From NCBI GenBank assembly GCA_013399855.1, contig VXAY01003218.1, positions 62,001 to 126,000 of the forward strand: a stretch of DNA of 64,000 bases, in the 5' to 3' direction. The translations under genes were made by a program, and so were the position numbers. The notes beneath the pieces are model-generated. The model searched no databases, was not told the DNA's origin, and saw only the letters and a list, made by a program, of their open reading frames with translations. Below, in pieces: positions 11,738 through 25,950 of this stretch. The stretch is from Oxyruncus cristatus (taxonomy: Eukaryota > Chordata > Aves > Passeriformes > Cotingidae). The number at the start of each line of letters is the position of its first letter. The first letter of the stretch is position 1.

Positions 11738-14700
11738 CAGCGAAAGTTCCAAGTGCAGCGCTGGGAGCCGCCCCTCCCCGGCCCCTCCCAGGAGTGCTGA
11801 CAAAGGCACCTGCTGCCAGAGGTACAGGCCCTTCCCAAATCCCCTCCCACCCCGCTGGCACCTGCTCCAGGGGCCCTTGGAACACTCAGGTAGACACAGG
11901 GGAGGGAGCAGACGGTGCAACAACAAACAGCCCCATGTTAACAAGAGACCATTTTAATTCTGCAAGAAGGGCAGGAGGTGCAGAAGGTAAATTATCACAC
12001 ACAGCTGCAGCTACCTAAACCCCTCCCCTGATTAGCCAACAGGCATTTCTATTTATAAGGAATTATGGACCAGAGCCTATATTACCTTTTGCTTTTCCTC
12101 TTAAACAGAAAGGTTGTGATGATTTAGCAGCACTAAGTCTCCATGTCATTGGCTGAGTAATTCTTCTCATATCTATTCATAACAGAGGGCTTATAATTTT
12201 GGCATGTTCTAACCAGCAATTGCAAGAACTAACGACTGGTGTGACGTTGGCTGATGCATCTCTTTAAATAGGATGTTTTTCAGTTATTGTTTAAGCAAAT
12301 GGAGCTGAGCTCTCCGCAGATCCCTCCAAACCTGCATTTTACATCCCTGTAAACAGCCTGTGCTATCCCTGAATCGGCACATGAAATTGTAACTACCAAG
12401 CCAGTTAAATATTGTGAATTAAACCGACTGAAGCAAACATGTCCACCCAGACACAGAGGCAGCCTGCTCATGCCAGAGGAACTGGAAGAGAAAGGGCAAG
12501 CAGAGATGTCCTTCACCTCCTCAGGCCGCACCACACACTCCTCCCAGCGCTTCCACACAGAGCCTTCCCCTGTGCCAGGATTTTTGGGTGCTGAAGTGAT
12601 GAATAATCTAGCAAAAGGCAATAAAAAGCACACAACAGCTTCATATTTCCTTAAAGCAAAGAGCCCTTCTCTGTATAACACCACGACTACCTTGCAGCAG
12701 CCTTCCTCAAGGAACAGGAACGCAGCCCCCTCCACGACACAGCTGGGAAAGCATACCTCTAAAGCAGGAATTTTTGGAGAAGCGGAGCAACCAAGCAGTC
12801 AGGAGACAGAGGAGAGCCAGCAGAAGGACAGGTGGGCTGTAGAAAGCTGTGAACTGATTAAGGTAAGTAGCCCTAATTGCGGTTGTTGGGATTTATATGC
12901 CGGTGGATAATAGAGGTGAATGGAAAATTCCTGAATTGAGCAAACCAGCTCGCTTAGCAAAGCAAAATCCTGCTCCCTCCCAAGCTAAATTCACTCTCAC
13001 TCCACCCCCAGGAATGTCTTGCTGCTATCTGACGGGGATGGGATCTTCTGACAGACGGGGAAGGGAGGTATGTGCAGCTCCTTGCTAAGCCTCCCTTCCT
13101 GCCACCAGCCCCAGGAGCACAAAGGCCTTTTCTGTGATTTGCCTTTCATGTATTAATGAACCCGGGAAGATCACAGCCATCTTCAGAGAGGGAAACATAA
13201 AACTCCTTTCAGAGCACTTGGAATGGCATTTGGCAGCCTTCAGGTTAAGTTTACGGGTCTTTTTTCCCCAAAGGGAATAAATAACGGTAATATCAGCTCT
13301 TCCTGCAATTCCTGTCCCCACTAATGACCCGGGAGGGCTTTGTCAGGCACAACCAGCAAGTGAAAACCAGATGGTTACAAGTCCAACGCTGTGAGTCCCA
13401 GACACACAGCTCTGCTCCCTTCTCACCCACACGGGGCTTGTCGACCATCAGAGAGCAGCAGGAAGTGGAATGTGCTCCAGTTTTAGGTGTCAGAAGGCAA
13501 ATACCTTTAGATGTGAGACCAGAACACCAAGCTGTTCCTCCCAGGAATGCCCCACACCATTCCAGAAACACGGTTGCCAGGCTCCGGCTGATCAGCCATT
13601 GCTCCTCCAAGATTTATTTTTATTATTTAGAATGTCAAATTAGCATGGCCGAATTTCCCCCCCCCCCCCAAAGAGGTGGGTGGATGCACCTGTGTTTCTC
13701 CTAAAATAATCCTCCAAATGTGGGCAAAAATCTGGGCTTGATGTGCTTTAGCGTAAGTACTTAGAGGGGTAAATCCTCCCAATTTGCTTGCTCCTGGTTT
13801 GAGAGCAGGCATGATTGTAAACTCATTTTCATGGATTAAAGCCAGCAAGGCCATCCTGCTGGAGAGAGGGAACGTGCTCTCCCCCCAGTCAGTGTGGCTG
13901 GGATTGCTGAGGCATTCCTGACAAACCAGTGATGCTGGCACGGGCTCCCCCTCCATGAACTGCGCAGCCCACCCAGCGAAGAGCTGAGGGCTTCTGAGTC
14001 TCCACTTCACGGTGCCAAATACCCAGATTCCCCTCTCCCAGCCTCCCCAAACCAGCAGCATAGCTCATCGTTCAGCTTAGTCCATTCCAGGTTATTTGGA
14101 AGCCTTTTAAATGAACTCATGAGCCTCTTTTGATCTTTTAAGTAATTAAAGTCACATTTTTACTTTGTATTTTCATGTCTTTCCCACCCCACCACTGTCA
14201 TTTCTAAGGGCTCTCCATCTAAGTTTCCTTTAGAAGTCACCTGCCTGCCAGGAATATTTTGCTTCACGAACTTCCTTCTTGTCTGCTGAGGATCTGGGTT
14301 AGAGCTGGGATGACCTTTTGCTTGTTCATGTTTCCCCAGTGGTGGAGAAAGACCAGGGCTCCAACCAGCCCAAACCACCAGTGCAGTTTATGGCTTAGCC
14401 CCACAGAGAGCTGTGGCGGGATGGGGGATGGAGGGACAAGGAAAGGGCCAGACATCCCTGAGCCAGCACTGCTACCAAGGTAAAGGAATATTGAATCTCA
14501 GTGTCAGATTTTGAAAACCCCAAGCTTTAGCTGCTGAAAGACAGATTTTATGGGATATTTGGGGCATACATTGTATATGCCCAATATAACCAGTTGAGCT
14601 GAGCGTATTTCCTCCTTCCCCACCCTTTTAAATTGGAAAAACAGGGGATTTTTTTTCCTATGTGGAAAAGCAAGGAGTGGTACCAGTGAGCTGCCCAACA

Positions 14701-17564
14701 GGCACTAATGTCCTCTGAGTGGGCTAGGCCAGTCTGGACTAGGGAGAGCCCCAAAGAAACCATGCAGAAGGAACATCCAGAAATTCCTAATAACGCCTTA
14801 GAGCACAATTTCCTGAAAAACACCAGGATTCTGCCACCTGTGTCACTCCTCTTTAGGGACCCCTTTTTTATCTCCTCCCAGTTCCATGACAGCAGACACA
14901 CACAAACAACTCAAGTCCACAGCTGAGGGACATGGTGGCAGCTCTGGAGCAGGGCCAGGTCCCAGGGCTCTTCCCACTCCTGCCCAAAGGCCACGGCCAG
15001 GGGCTCCTGAACCTGTGGCCTCCGAGCCAAACCACTACCAACAGGTCACTCCAGCTGCTGAAGGGACAGACTTTAATAGCCCATTTGGAATTGTAAATAT
15101 CTCTAATATATATTCCCTGGGGCTTCCAATCCAGCAGCTGGATAATGCTGGGATGGCATTTAGACTGTGCAAGTGCCATTGAGAGCTAAGTTCCGTAATA
15201 AACCCAGCACTACCTGTGAGATGTATTTTAAACCTGTTGCATTTATCACTTCAATTGGTACTGAAAGGAAGGAAAATGGGTCAAGCATATTATCCAAGAA
15301 AATTAGCGTAGCAGTTGGATAGGAATGCTTTGCACTTCACATGATTTATATGGATTTCTGGCCTGGGTTCAGCACAGCCCAACTGAGGGATTTCACCAAA
15401 ACAGCCCCATGTCTTTTCACTTACAGCAGATGATCAGTGAACAAAAGATAGTAATTAACATCAAGGAGCCCATTAAACAGTGACACCTTCCACACGAAGA
15501 GACTCACACAAGGCCTGGGATTCCAGCCTTCTCACTCTAAACCCACACCTAGTTTTCTTTCTCAAGGTAGGGTCATCGCTCCATATTCTTCATTCCCTCC
15601 CCAAAGAGGGGTTAACAGTCCTTATCTAACCCCCAGAGAAAGATTAATAAAGGTAAAATCAATGGAAAATTAAGGGGTATTATTATTGTCATTACTATGA
15701 TGTTGTCTGTCAAGTTTCCCCAGAGTGCTGAGCCAGCCACGCTGCACAGGGAGAGCTCGGTGACACATTTACCTGGGTGACCTGGAGTGCCCTGTATCGT
15801 GTCAGATTTTAGTATCTCTACTGACAGTCACTTTGCACCTGACCTTCAGCCTGGGACAAGGCAAAAAGGAGAAAGAAGGAAAGGCTGGAGAGCCACGCAC
15901 CGTGAGGAGTTCTTGTAGTTAGTAACAGAAGGAAAAAGGCAGGACCACAGCACATCCTCTGCATCAAACCCACAGGAGCTGCCCAGGCACAAACCCACCA
16001 CAGCACCCTGTGCTGGTACCTTTGGAGCCACGTCTTCCACATGGGCACCCTGGCAGGAGCCTCGTGGAAAAGGTGAGACGTTTCCATGTGCTAACAGCAC
16101 TGTAGGAATGGCATATTCCCAAAACAAAACATAAATCTGCAGTATGATTGCTTGGAAGATGAGATAAAGAGCAATTAAGACAGAACTGCTGTGGGTGAGC
16201 AGGAAATGGCACAGGTGTCAGCCAAACTGGGCCAAACCAGACAGACCAGTCCGAGCACCTTCCCTGAGTTTTAGCAGTTGGTTTGACTGTGAGACACAGT
16301 CTAGGCTGAGGCATGGCCAGCGACTCTGAAACGAGATTATTTCATGCATTATACATTAAAAGTACAAACTACTGATACTTTCCAGGAAAGCAGTGTGTCC
16401 CCCAGTGCTGGAGTTGAAAATGTGTTAACCTGGAGGTCACAGCCAAGAAAGCCCAGCAAACGGCCCTGGCTGGTAGATGCTGATGCCAAAGGTGATGAAC
16501 AGCCAGCTGATACAGACAGCATTTGACCCGAGACCCATTTGCTGGTGAAGACTGAAGGCAGTTAAGTCTCAGTACTCCCCTGGACAAGTTGCCCTGGAAT
16601 TTGCACAGGTCAGCTCCAGAGGAGGAAAGAAGCTCAGGACTGTGCCAGCTGATCGGCTGTATAAAACTGCCAGCAGCATCCACTAATCTAAGCTCCACAT
16701 AATCCTCTGCTGCTAAATCCCTATTCACCACCATCCAGTGAAAGGGAAATTCTGTTCTCAGAAGATGATTTGGGAGACAAACCACTCCAGTGCTTAACTG
16801 TGCTGATCTAGTTTCCCACTGGGAAAATCTGCATCTCCGTTTAATGCTCCAATATACCACAATGAGAAAAGCTTCTGTATTTACATATGATTTAAAGATT
16901 ACCCTGTCTTCATTTGACTGTTAATAAGCTTATTTTAAGAGCTCAAATGGCACAGAGGGGCAGAGAAGGCAGGTGCTGCCACCAGTTATCAAGGAGCTCT
17001 CTGTGTGATAATCAGGTACTTCTTCAGAGACCAGAGATATTTCTTCTACAACCTTTCCCATTTGTCTTATTCCAAGTTTGTCCCTTGTTTAAAATCCAGA
17101 CTATAGGTCTTGTATTACTACTACTATGATACCTGTGCAACTAAAAGAAATGAGACACTCCCTAAATATAAATAATAAATACTAATATCAGGAATTGGTC
17201 TAGCTCAGCACAGGAACATTTTCTCCTCATATCCACATGCTCAGGCTGGGCACGCTGTGCTGCTCAAGCTGAGTGCAAGGGCTGAGCTCCCTTGGAAGCT
17301 CCCTCATTCCCAGTGCTCCTTTGACTCCTCTCCACGTCCAGCTAAAGGGCTATATTTAGAGAGAAAATTGAGCCATAACTTCTAACCCATTCTCCATTTT
17401 TTAACATGTCTTTCATGCAAGCAAAATTCCCTCTGCAAGGAATGCAAGGGAAGTGCCTGCAATGAATGAGAGCTAATTTTTGCTTGATCTGAAATAAAAA
17501 AACCCAAAACACCACAACAGCAAACATAGAAAAACACAAGATAGAAACAAAATTTAGGATGATT

Positions 17565-17604
17565 AAAAAAAAAAANNNNNNNNNNAAAAAAAAAAAAAAA
17601 AAAA
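17565..17604. repeat. Poly-A tract interrupted by a 10-base N gap
   Basis: A-only sequence flanks the Ns at 17576-17585. The gap is an assembly problem in a homopolymer, so the true length is unknown. Confidence 0.95.
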
Positions 17605-18164
17605 GAGGTTTCTACCACCATAAAATTCCTGAATGGATTTCCAAATCACCACTGTTGTTTTCACTGTTTGGAAAGTAGAGTTATCAAGAAAAAAAGGAAA
17701 AAACTGCTAAAAAATGGGAAAGTTTGTAACCATAAAACAGTAGGGGATACCACCTTCCCCCCTCTCCATTTCGCTGCTGGGAATGAATGAGAAGGCAGCA
17801 GTTCAGGCCCACCATTGATCACATTCCACTCCGTGTTTACAGTTCAAAATTAACAGGGGGGAAATCAGTGCCTGCATTTGCTCACTCATCTGGGGACGGC
17901 AAGAATAACCTCTAAGGGTTCATTCCTTTGCCTACGACCATTTGCACTGCACCATTTAATACGTGTAAATGAGATGCTGATCTGAACGTGAAGAAAAACA
18001 GACCAACTCAAAACAAAGTAGTAACTCATATGAAAAAGAAAAGCTGTGTTGTAGTCCCAGTGAGTACTATATGTAATGAAAATCCAGGTACCTACATAAA
18101 GGTTAGAGATGTCCTTCTCTGCTGCATTTGTGACAGAACAGCTCAGTTTTCACTTACTCTTTAT

Positions 18165-18248
18165 CATGGAATCACAGAATGGTTTGAGTTGGAAGGGACC
18201 TTTAAAGGTCATCTTGTCCAACCCTGCTGCAGTGAGCAGGGACATTTT
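18165..18248 (-). mobile_element. CR1 LINE 3' end, minus strand, short
   Basis: About 84 bp: aatcacagaatggtttgagt, then a variant block (tcatcttgtccaaccctgct, gcagtgagcagggaca) that marks a CR1 subfamily different from the copies with gccatgggcaggg. Confidence 0.9.
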
Positions 18249-21200
18249 CTTTAAAACTAATTAATTTTCAAAAGTGGTAAAGGATTTGATCGCCTTTCTC
18301 AGCCATGGAATCCTAGATATACCATGGAAAAGATATGGTGGGTGTTTCTCGGAATGCCACACAGTATTTCTCCTCTATTCACACGTCTCACTGCAGAACC
18401 ACACATGGGCTCAGCAGCACTCCTGGCACTGGAAGAACTGCCTGGGCACTGACAACTGCTTTTCCAGGACATTAACTGGACACCCCCAGTTTCAGGGAGA
18501 GTGACATGAGTGAGTCACACTGGTGACACCTGTGACACAGCCTGTCCCTGACACTGCTCGGTATCGACATGACTGCGAAGGTATCTCTGGGGAACTGTCC
18601 TGGGGAACAAAATCCAACCAAAAGGATGGTTTCCTTGACCATGGTTAGAACTGTGAAATTAAGGAAGACCGGAAACGGGTCTGAGTCAGGTTTTTCTTCT
18701 CTCTCCTAATGAAGTACAACAGCAGCAAGAGCAAAAGCTCACTGGAGCAGGAGCACCCTAACTCGGTGTGTGGGTGCCTTTGGCCATCCCTTATCAGCAG
18801 TACACTGCCCAGCATCCAGGGTATTTTGTTGGGCAATGCTATAGTTTTGTTCTCACTTTTCTTTTTCCCTTAGGAATGTACGAGCTGTGCTCCCTTTATC
18901 AGTAGTGTTTGCATTCTTGGATCTTCCAGAGTTACAGGATTTTGGGGTACAGAGCTGGCTGGGCCCAACACCACCAGAGAGAGAACCACAGCTGGTGGCA
19001 CAGAGCAGTGATCCACACAACCACGGGGCAGCTGCAATGCCTGTGCCAGCTCTGGGGCACTTCACTCCTTCTCAGCACTGCAGAACACCCACATTTTCTC
19101 TGGACTTACCAGGAGGGAAGAGTCAGAATCAGAAACATAGAGATCCCTCCTCTCCCCAGCCACCCACCTGCTCAGGGTATAATTCAAGGCTTCACTCATC
19201 ATCTTCAGTCCCTAAACACCTGAATCTCCCCACAGGGAAGATCCTTCTCTTCCCGTCTTCGGCGAATGAAGATCTGTTGACTCATCTTTCTAAATGTACC
19301 CGAAACAACTTCTCAGGGCAGGCAAAGTTATTCCTGGGCATTCGAGCTGGTTCCAGGTCTCCTGTGCTTTGTTCACAAAGAGGATACCTGAGATAACTTC
19401 CACACCTGCCTGAGCACCAGGTGAACAACAGCAGCAAAATGTACACCTAACACAGCCTGATTTGTGAAATCTCAGCCATATTAAAACAATACAGGGAAAT
19501 GCAGGGCAGCAAAGGTTTTACAATCAGCACCTCTCTGGGTGTACTCAAGAACTGGACACCCCAGGGACAGACACGTGTCATAAATGACAAAAAGACTGAG
19601 AGTCCATTTTGAAAAAAAAAAGAGCATACAGCATGAGCATGCCAAGCCACTCTCGGATATACTTTAGTTTTCCAAATGGGTAATTGAATGCTTAAAGTAA
19701 ATAAGGGGAAAATTCAATCTGCACTTAAAACACACCTTCCTCATCTCATATTGATGTAAAATAAATTACATCTGGCCTTGTGCACAACCCCTGTTCTGCA
19801 GGACTGCTTGTACAAAACCAAGGGTTCATGTCCTTCTCTCTGTTCCTCTCCAGAGAGGGTCAGGTAACGGCTGGATCATCAAAGCAGAGAAATGATTTTT
19901 TTAGCCAAAAGAATTCCACAATGAAAATACAGCAGGTAACAAAGAAGCTGCCAGTCAGTGCGGCCAAAGGGTGTAAGGAGAGGCCCAAAAGGCAACAGCT
20001 GCGCAAGAAATACAGCCTGGAGACACAGCTCCTGGATGTTGGCTCTGCTTGCTGAAACAAAATGGAGAAACATCTTAAAGGAGAAAGGGAAAAAATCAGT
20101 TTGGTACTTGTTTGTTCCAGATAAATCTCTGCAGGATTCACTCCCCTCTTTCTCAAGGTAAAGTAAAGGTTCAAAATCCTGGGACTTTGAGAGGCTCAGA
20201 GCTGTCTCTGAAGCCTTTCCTGAAGAATGTGGCAGTTCCTTCATCAAAGAAAGACAAACACAACAAACACAGCCAGGCTCTGCGACAGCATCCCCACTTA
20301 AAGCTTTCCTGGTTGTGAGATGTGATTCCAATCAGTGCTCCAGATTTTTTACGTGGCAGGGAGGTTCTCTGGGTGACACAGGATGTACCAGATCACACCA
20401 ACCACTTCCACCTTCCCTGGTTTTGGGAGCGAGTCTGGAGCAAACGGCACAGCAACAGCTCCGTTACAGCTCTGCTGTCCTCCTCTACCACGTGCAGCCA
20501 CTGCAAACGCTCTGCCATTTATCTGAACCCCAAACACTCCATCAGCACCCTGCTCCCGTCCTGGATACAGTATCACAGAGCTGTGCCCTGGCTGGGATCC
20601 CAACCCCACCCTACAAAAATGCAGCTGGTCCTGCAGAACTGCCCCCACAGCCAGGCTCTCCCCAGCGCTGCCGGGCAGGGAAGGATAACCATCCTCTCCC
20701 TCTGCAGATGTGGTTAGGCTACAAGCAGCCTGGAATGCGGACACAGCTGAAATTAAAGCCACCAGAAATAAAGTAAGCAGAGGAATGGCTTAGAGCCATC
20801 TTTGTTCCAACCCCTTTTTTCTTCCATCAAGGACTGCTGGGTCCAAACACCATGTTCAGCAGTCCATGGCCAGCTACGCCTTTAAAACACTTCCAGCACG
20901 CTCCTGGATGCCACTCCAGCTCGACAAACAGCCCGAGAGCTGTTCATGAACAGGAACACCAGCGAAAACAGGGCAGAGGATGGTGCTGGAGAGAAGACAA
21001 GCAGCTTTGCAAGTCAAGGCTCCCTGCTGCAACCTGAAGGCTTGTGGCTCTGCCTCCCTGTACGGGAGAATCTGTTGAGCTATGTAAATAAGATGCATAA
21101 ATAAATAAGAATAGGGGTGGGCCGAGGAAAAGCAGCCAGACCAGACCGTGGCCCCGTCGGTAGTGCCGAGGTCGCTTAGCAACAGGCTTGGCTGCTGCAG

Positions 21201-24200
21201 GGTAAGGGAGCACGAAATCAGCCGCTTTTCAGCGCAAGACAAATTGAATGGAAACGTGGGGAGGTGGCCTTTGCCTGGCAGCAGGGAGGAGAGCAGGAAC
21301 TGGTGAATCCGACCCTGTGGGCATCCTTCTGGAGCAGTTCCTGAGTGCAGGGATTGCTAATTAATGTGGGCAAGGGGCTTCGTCCTGCCTGCAAACTGAT
21401 AAATTCCAAAGCGTGCCTGGGAAACCAATAACTCAATTTTGATTAAAATTATGTCTGTTACAGTCACCTCATGGGTTAATTACTTATTAATGATCCTAAA
21501 TAGCTCAAACCCAATCCTATTGGACTCCCCTGGCTGTATTAGTGCCAGCTGACCACAGGGCATATTTTCAGTGGCAATTATCTAACACAGTTCCCTATCA
21601 CTGCAGGTCCAGGTTATCTCCGTGCCATCTCTGCATTCACAGAAGGAATTTGGACCCTGTGAATCTTCAAGTAACTGAATCTCAACAGGACAGATGCACT
21701 TGTTCTGTCCAGGTAATTCCTCTTAATCCTATTGCTTCTCCAGCCTTCTAGCACGACCCCGGGTGGACACGAAGGATTGCTATATAGACAGCAGTTATTA
21801 GTGAGAACTGAGCTATGAGAGCAGCAAGAACAACATGAGAACACATTTCATGGAGGACTTAAATGAGAATTCTGAATGAAAGATTTTTCTGGGTCACTTA
21901 ACCTGGGGCTGGATTCTACCAGTTAATTGTTTTCCACTGCTAAATGCAGCTGGTGCCTGGCAGCAAGGCACAACCAGGGACCCGTGTGGCACATGATCCA
22001 TGGAAAGGTGCTGTGGGATGGCGGTGGGGTCAGCAGAGATGCTAAGTGGATTGTCCAGGTATTCAACTGGAGGAGGAAAGGGAAAACACAGTGTGCCTGT
22101 CCCCTGTTTTATACACAAACAAAGCAATGATAACTCATTTTACTCCTTATTTACAGATAGCTTGTATTTGTGTGGCACATCAGCAACAGAGCGAGATCCA
22201 ACTGGAAACCAAATCTGCTTGGAGCAGGGAAACTTCCCACCTGCATTTCATCATCCTTTGTGACCCATGAAAGAACTCAATCCTTCCTGTGGCTGGGGCA
22301 GAGTGTGTAGAAGCCTCCCCCAGTTCCATAGGCAGGAAATTACACAGTATGGAGCAGGATGGCTGTTTTTCAATCCTTATAGCTGTAGAAATGATTTCTG
22401 GGTCCTTGTGGTTTGGGTTTAGACGCCTTTGGCAATGTCCTATTTCCCTCTGTCCAGGGTTGAAAGGAAGACACCTGAGGCTCACTGAGTGGGGAACACT
22501 CAGATGAGATGCCCTCCATTTCCCTAATGAGGAGTTAATTAAGTGACTATTAACGCTGTAAGGACCAGTCTCAGAGGAAAGACACACAGGGAGATGACTG
22601 ACTGTCCTGAGACATTCCAGTGCACAAGAGAACAACCTACAGGCTACAAGAGTCACTGTGGAACTGTGTGATTCCAGTGCTGGAGAAGCAAATAAATGGA
22701 GGATACGCTGACACTTTTCGTTTTTGCAGGCTGGAGCTGCCTGTGCCTGAGCTCACAGCTCCAGCCTCTGCTCCTGCGAACAGGGGCTGATAAAATCCTG
22801 CTGGGCCACACTGGAGTCTGGGGTATTCGCAGAGTCAAGTGTCTGGTGGAACTGTTGGTGCTCCCTGAACTTGAGCAAAATGAGTGACTTGAAGGAGGAG
22901 AGTCTTCAATTAGGTCACGAGAACCAAAGACTGTATCAAAACCCAAACAAAATTTTAATCTCTGCTTTTCTAAATGAGTCCTTGCAGGTGTGCATCCCAG
23001 GATTTAATCTCTTTGTACAACCATATCAAGCACACAGCAACCGGCTCACCCCACTCTCCACCACACTGGGTTTGATTTACAAGGTTAACTATGACCCAGT
23101 GCTGCCCATTTTCCAGAATCTTGTGTTCTGATCATTTATTAGCAGTGGAAAAAGGGAAGCAGGAAGAGCAAATAGCATCAGCAGTGCTTAGGAGTCTGAA
23201 AGACAAGATGTACTGAAACACAGGCCTGTTTCTCTTAAAATACCACTCTCTGTCCAATGCCACGGTTTCCAGACTTTAAGAATTGAATTATGTTGTAATT
23301 ACGTCCTATTTGGACAAGGTCACAAAAGGAAAAGCTCAGTACTTTCCTCCATTACAGCTGCTGTATGTTCTTACACTTCTGGAGCAGCCAAGCCTGCCTT
23401 TCTGATGGCAACAAAATTGTCTCCAGAATAAAATGCTGGTTTAGGTCCATTAGTGCAGTGTAAGGCACATTAAAAAGTTAAGAGGCATCATTACTGATCT
23501 TTCTGAGAAGCTTCCCAGAGCACACATGTCTTTATCCACTTGTAATCCTTACAATCCACTTTATATCATAAAAGCAACAAAAAAGGAAACAAATACAAAC
23601 CCCAGCCCCATGTAACCTTACTACAGGTGAGATTATTTATTCTACTCGAGGCCTCATCAGTGAGTAAGAACATGTGACATCTCTTAGTCAGGGACTTGAA
23701 CTTCTCAGTTTTGTCCACCATCCCACCAGTTTTTCCCCAAATTCCCGTGGCAGTATATAATCTAGTATATATTCCTGCCTGATGGATCAAAGATTGAAAA
23801 TCCCCAAGTCATGTGGGTAAATTGTTCCCTTGTTCAAACAGGCAGCCTGTCAACACTGTGTGTGGCAAAGTCCTCCTGCCAGGCAGGGTCATCACTGACA
23901 CTGTGGATGTCCCAGTAAAGATGGAAGGAAGATAGAGAGGGACCCTTAGCTGTTCCCAGAGGAGCCGGGGATCCCATGAAGCCCCTTTGTGAGCTCCCAT
24001 CCCAGTGCTGGATCTATAAATGTGCTGCTCCTTTCCATTAGAGCTGCTTCCAGAGACGCTGCCTGATGGAGAGAGACGGATGAGGGCAGTGGAGATGGAC
24101 TCTGGCACAGCCACAACCAGCTGTGCTCCCAATTCCCCCCAGCAATTAGTGCTGTGCCAGGGAGGAGCCCTTTTGCTTCAGGCTTGGAGATCCTCTGCTG

Positions 24201-25640
24201 CTGGAGAACAGGAGGGGAAGTTTTCCCAGAGCCCAGGCAGCGCCTCCTTCCCCTTCACACCCCCAGCCCTGACCAGAATCGTTTTTATCAAGTCTTGAAG
24301 CGCGTGGGTTTGTCACATCAGCTGGTGACGTGGCTCTGGTGAACCTCAGGGCAAAGCATAAAACCACATGGCTAAACCAGGTCCCCCTGGGCTGGAGAGG
24401 CATTACCTTCGCAGAACCCCTCATCAGAATCCTGGGAAACACAAACTGTCCCAAACAAGGCGCTGCTTTCCTACCGCACGTCCTTCCTCCTCCAGAAGGA
24501 ACAGGCCCTGCTTCCCATTGTGCTTAGGAAAAGGGAAAAACAAGGCAAGTCCTCTTGGAGAACATCCATTACAATGCAAACCTACTGTTCACTCTGTGTT
24601 ACAAGAAAAATGAGGGCCAAATTTGCCTCTGAGGTTCCTGCTGCTACTAAAAGCAACAGGGTTTGTGTCCATGTGAGGCCAGTGTGAGTAGGACAGTCCG
24701 GAGGAACAGCTGGAATAAAGAAACCTCAGTGCTGGGATCTGTATTCTGTAGGCACCAACATACAGCTCCTTCCAGCGAGAGAAGCCCCTTTCCCCCCTAC
24801 CCCACGAGGAGAGACATCACACGGACTGTTTGCAGGACTGTGTAACATCTGAAAGCTGTGACAAGGTGAGGGAATTTTTCTCCTCGTTCCTGACATGGCT
24901 GGTAGATTGCAAAGTCATCAAGAGGAGCCACCTGACCATAAATTCTGTGTGTGTCACTGATGGTAGGAAGAGAGCCTGAGGTGTGGAAAGGGCAAGCAGT
25001 TTCCCAGATGGAGAGGGTGTTACTGAAGGCAGCCACAGGGGCCTCGGGGAGCGCGGGAGCCAGCGGAGCACGGCACCCTCGCTAGGCAGAGAGGGACCGA
25101 AGCCCCGACCCCTTTCCCGTTCTGTCCACTGCTCCTGACTCGCTGAAACAGCATCAACATTCCCTGCTTTGTGAGGAGGGAGTGCCCCGGGTGGCACAAG
25201 CAGGTGCTCACTCCGACTGCCACGGAATTGTTCCTCGCCAGGATGCACGGTAAGGTCACCTGTGCTCTGAGCTACAGGTTAACCAAAGGATTTCTGGGAT
25301 TAAAAAGGAGCTGCTCAGACAATCACTTGACTCTGTGAAGAATTTCAGCTGTAGTTTAATTTTTTTCCCAGAGGTCAGGGCCTTAAGCTCTGGGCCTCTC
25401 CAAGCTGTGTCAGCCCCAGTGCAGGCATGTTAGTGAAGGTACCCCTGTATTTCTCACTCAGAGGAGTGATGAGGGCCCTCCAGGCTGCTCCATGTGCAGA
25501 TGCAGCTGGGCTGGGGGACTGTTGCAGCTCTGTTGTCACAGCAACTGAGTGACTCAACCTGCCACAGTCTTTGGCCTGAGCCGTGTGTGCACACACTGAG
25601 TTCCTGCCTATACTTCCAGATTTAAGGAATTATTTATTAT

Positions 25641-25950
25641 CACAGAATCACAGAATGGTTTGGGTTTGAAAGGACCTTAAAGCTCATCCACTTCCAACCC
25701 CCTGCCATGGGCAGGGACACCTTCCACTAGCCCAGGTTGCTCCAAACCCCATCCAACCTGGCCTTGGACATTTCCAGGGATCCAGGGGCAGCCACAGCTT
25801 CTCTGGGCAACCTGTGCCAGGGCCTCCCCACCCTCACAGGGAAGGATTTCTTCCCAATATCCCATGTAACCTCTGTCAGTTTGAAACCATTCCCCCCTGT
25901 CCTATCACTCCATGTCCACGTAAACAGTCCCTCTCCAGATTTCTGCATCT
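25641..25950 (-). mobile_element. CR1 LINE 3' fragment, minus strand
   Basis: About 310 bp in reverse complement, from cacagaatcacagaatggtt through ctctgggcaacctgtgccag to a block like the cctatcactccatgtccacg region. Well preserved. Confidence 0.95.

Larger units (their letters stand above)
10241..18164 (-). other. RABGAP1L intron between the 34.7 kb and 9.8 kb exons, lower part
   Basis: I find no coding exon here. Visible features are the GC-rich imperfect repeat at 11665-11737, followed by a C-rich GC-box stretch at 11766-11789, a run of C at about 13659, and the A-rich assembly gap at 17565-17604. A plus-strand open frame at 12470-12862 ends at a strong GTAAGT donor but resembles nothing I know. 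The rest looks like ordinary unique intron sequence. Confidence 0.75.

Noticed and set aside
18887..19396. 169-codon plus-strand ORF
   Set aside because: No recognisable family, a second plus-strand frame is also open here, and there are no convincing splice or promoter signals.
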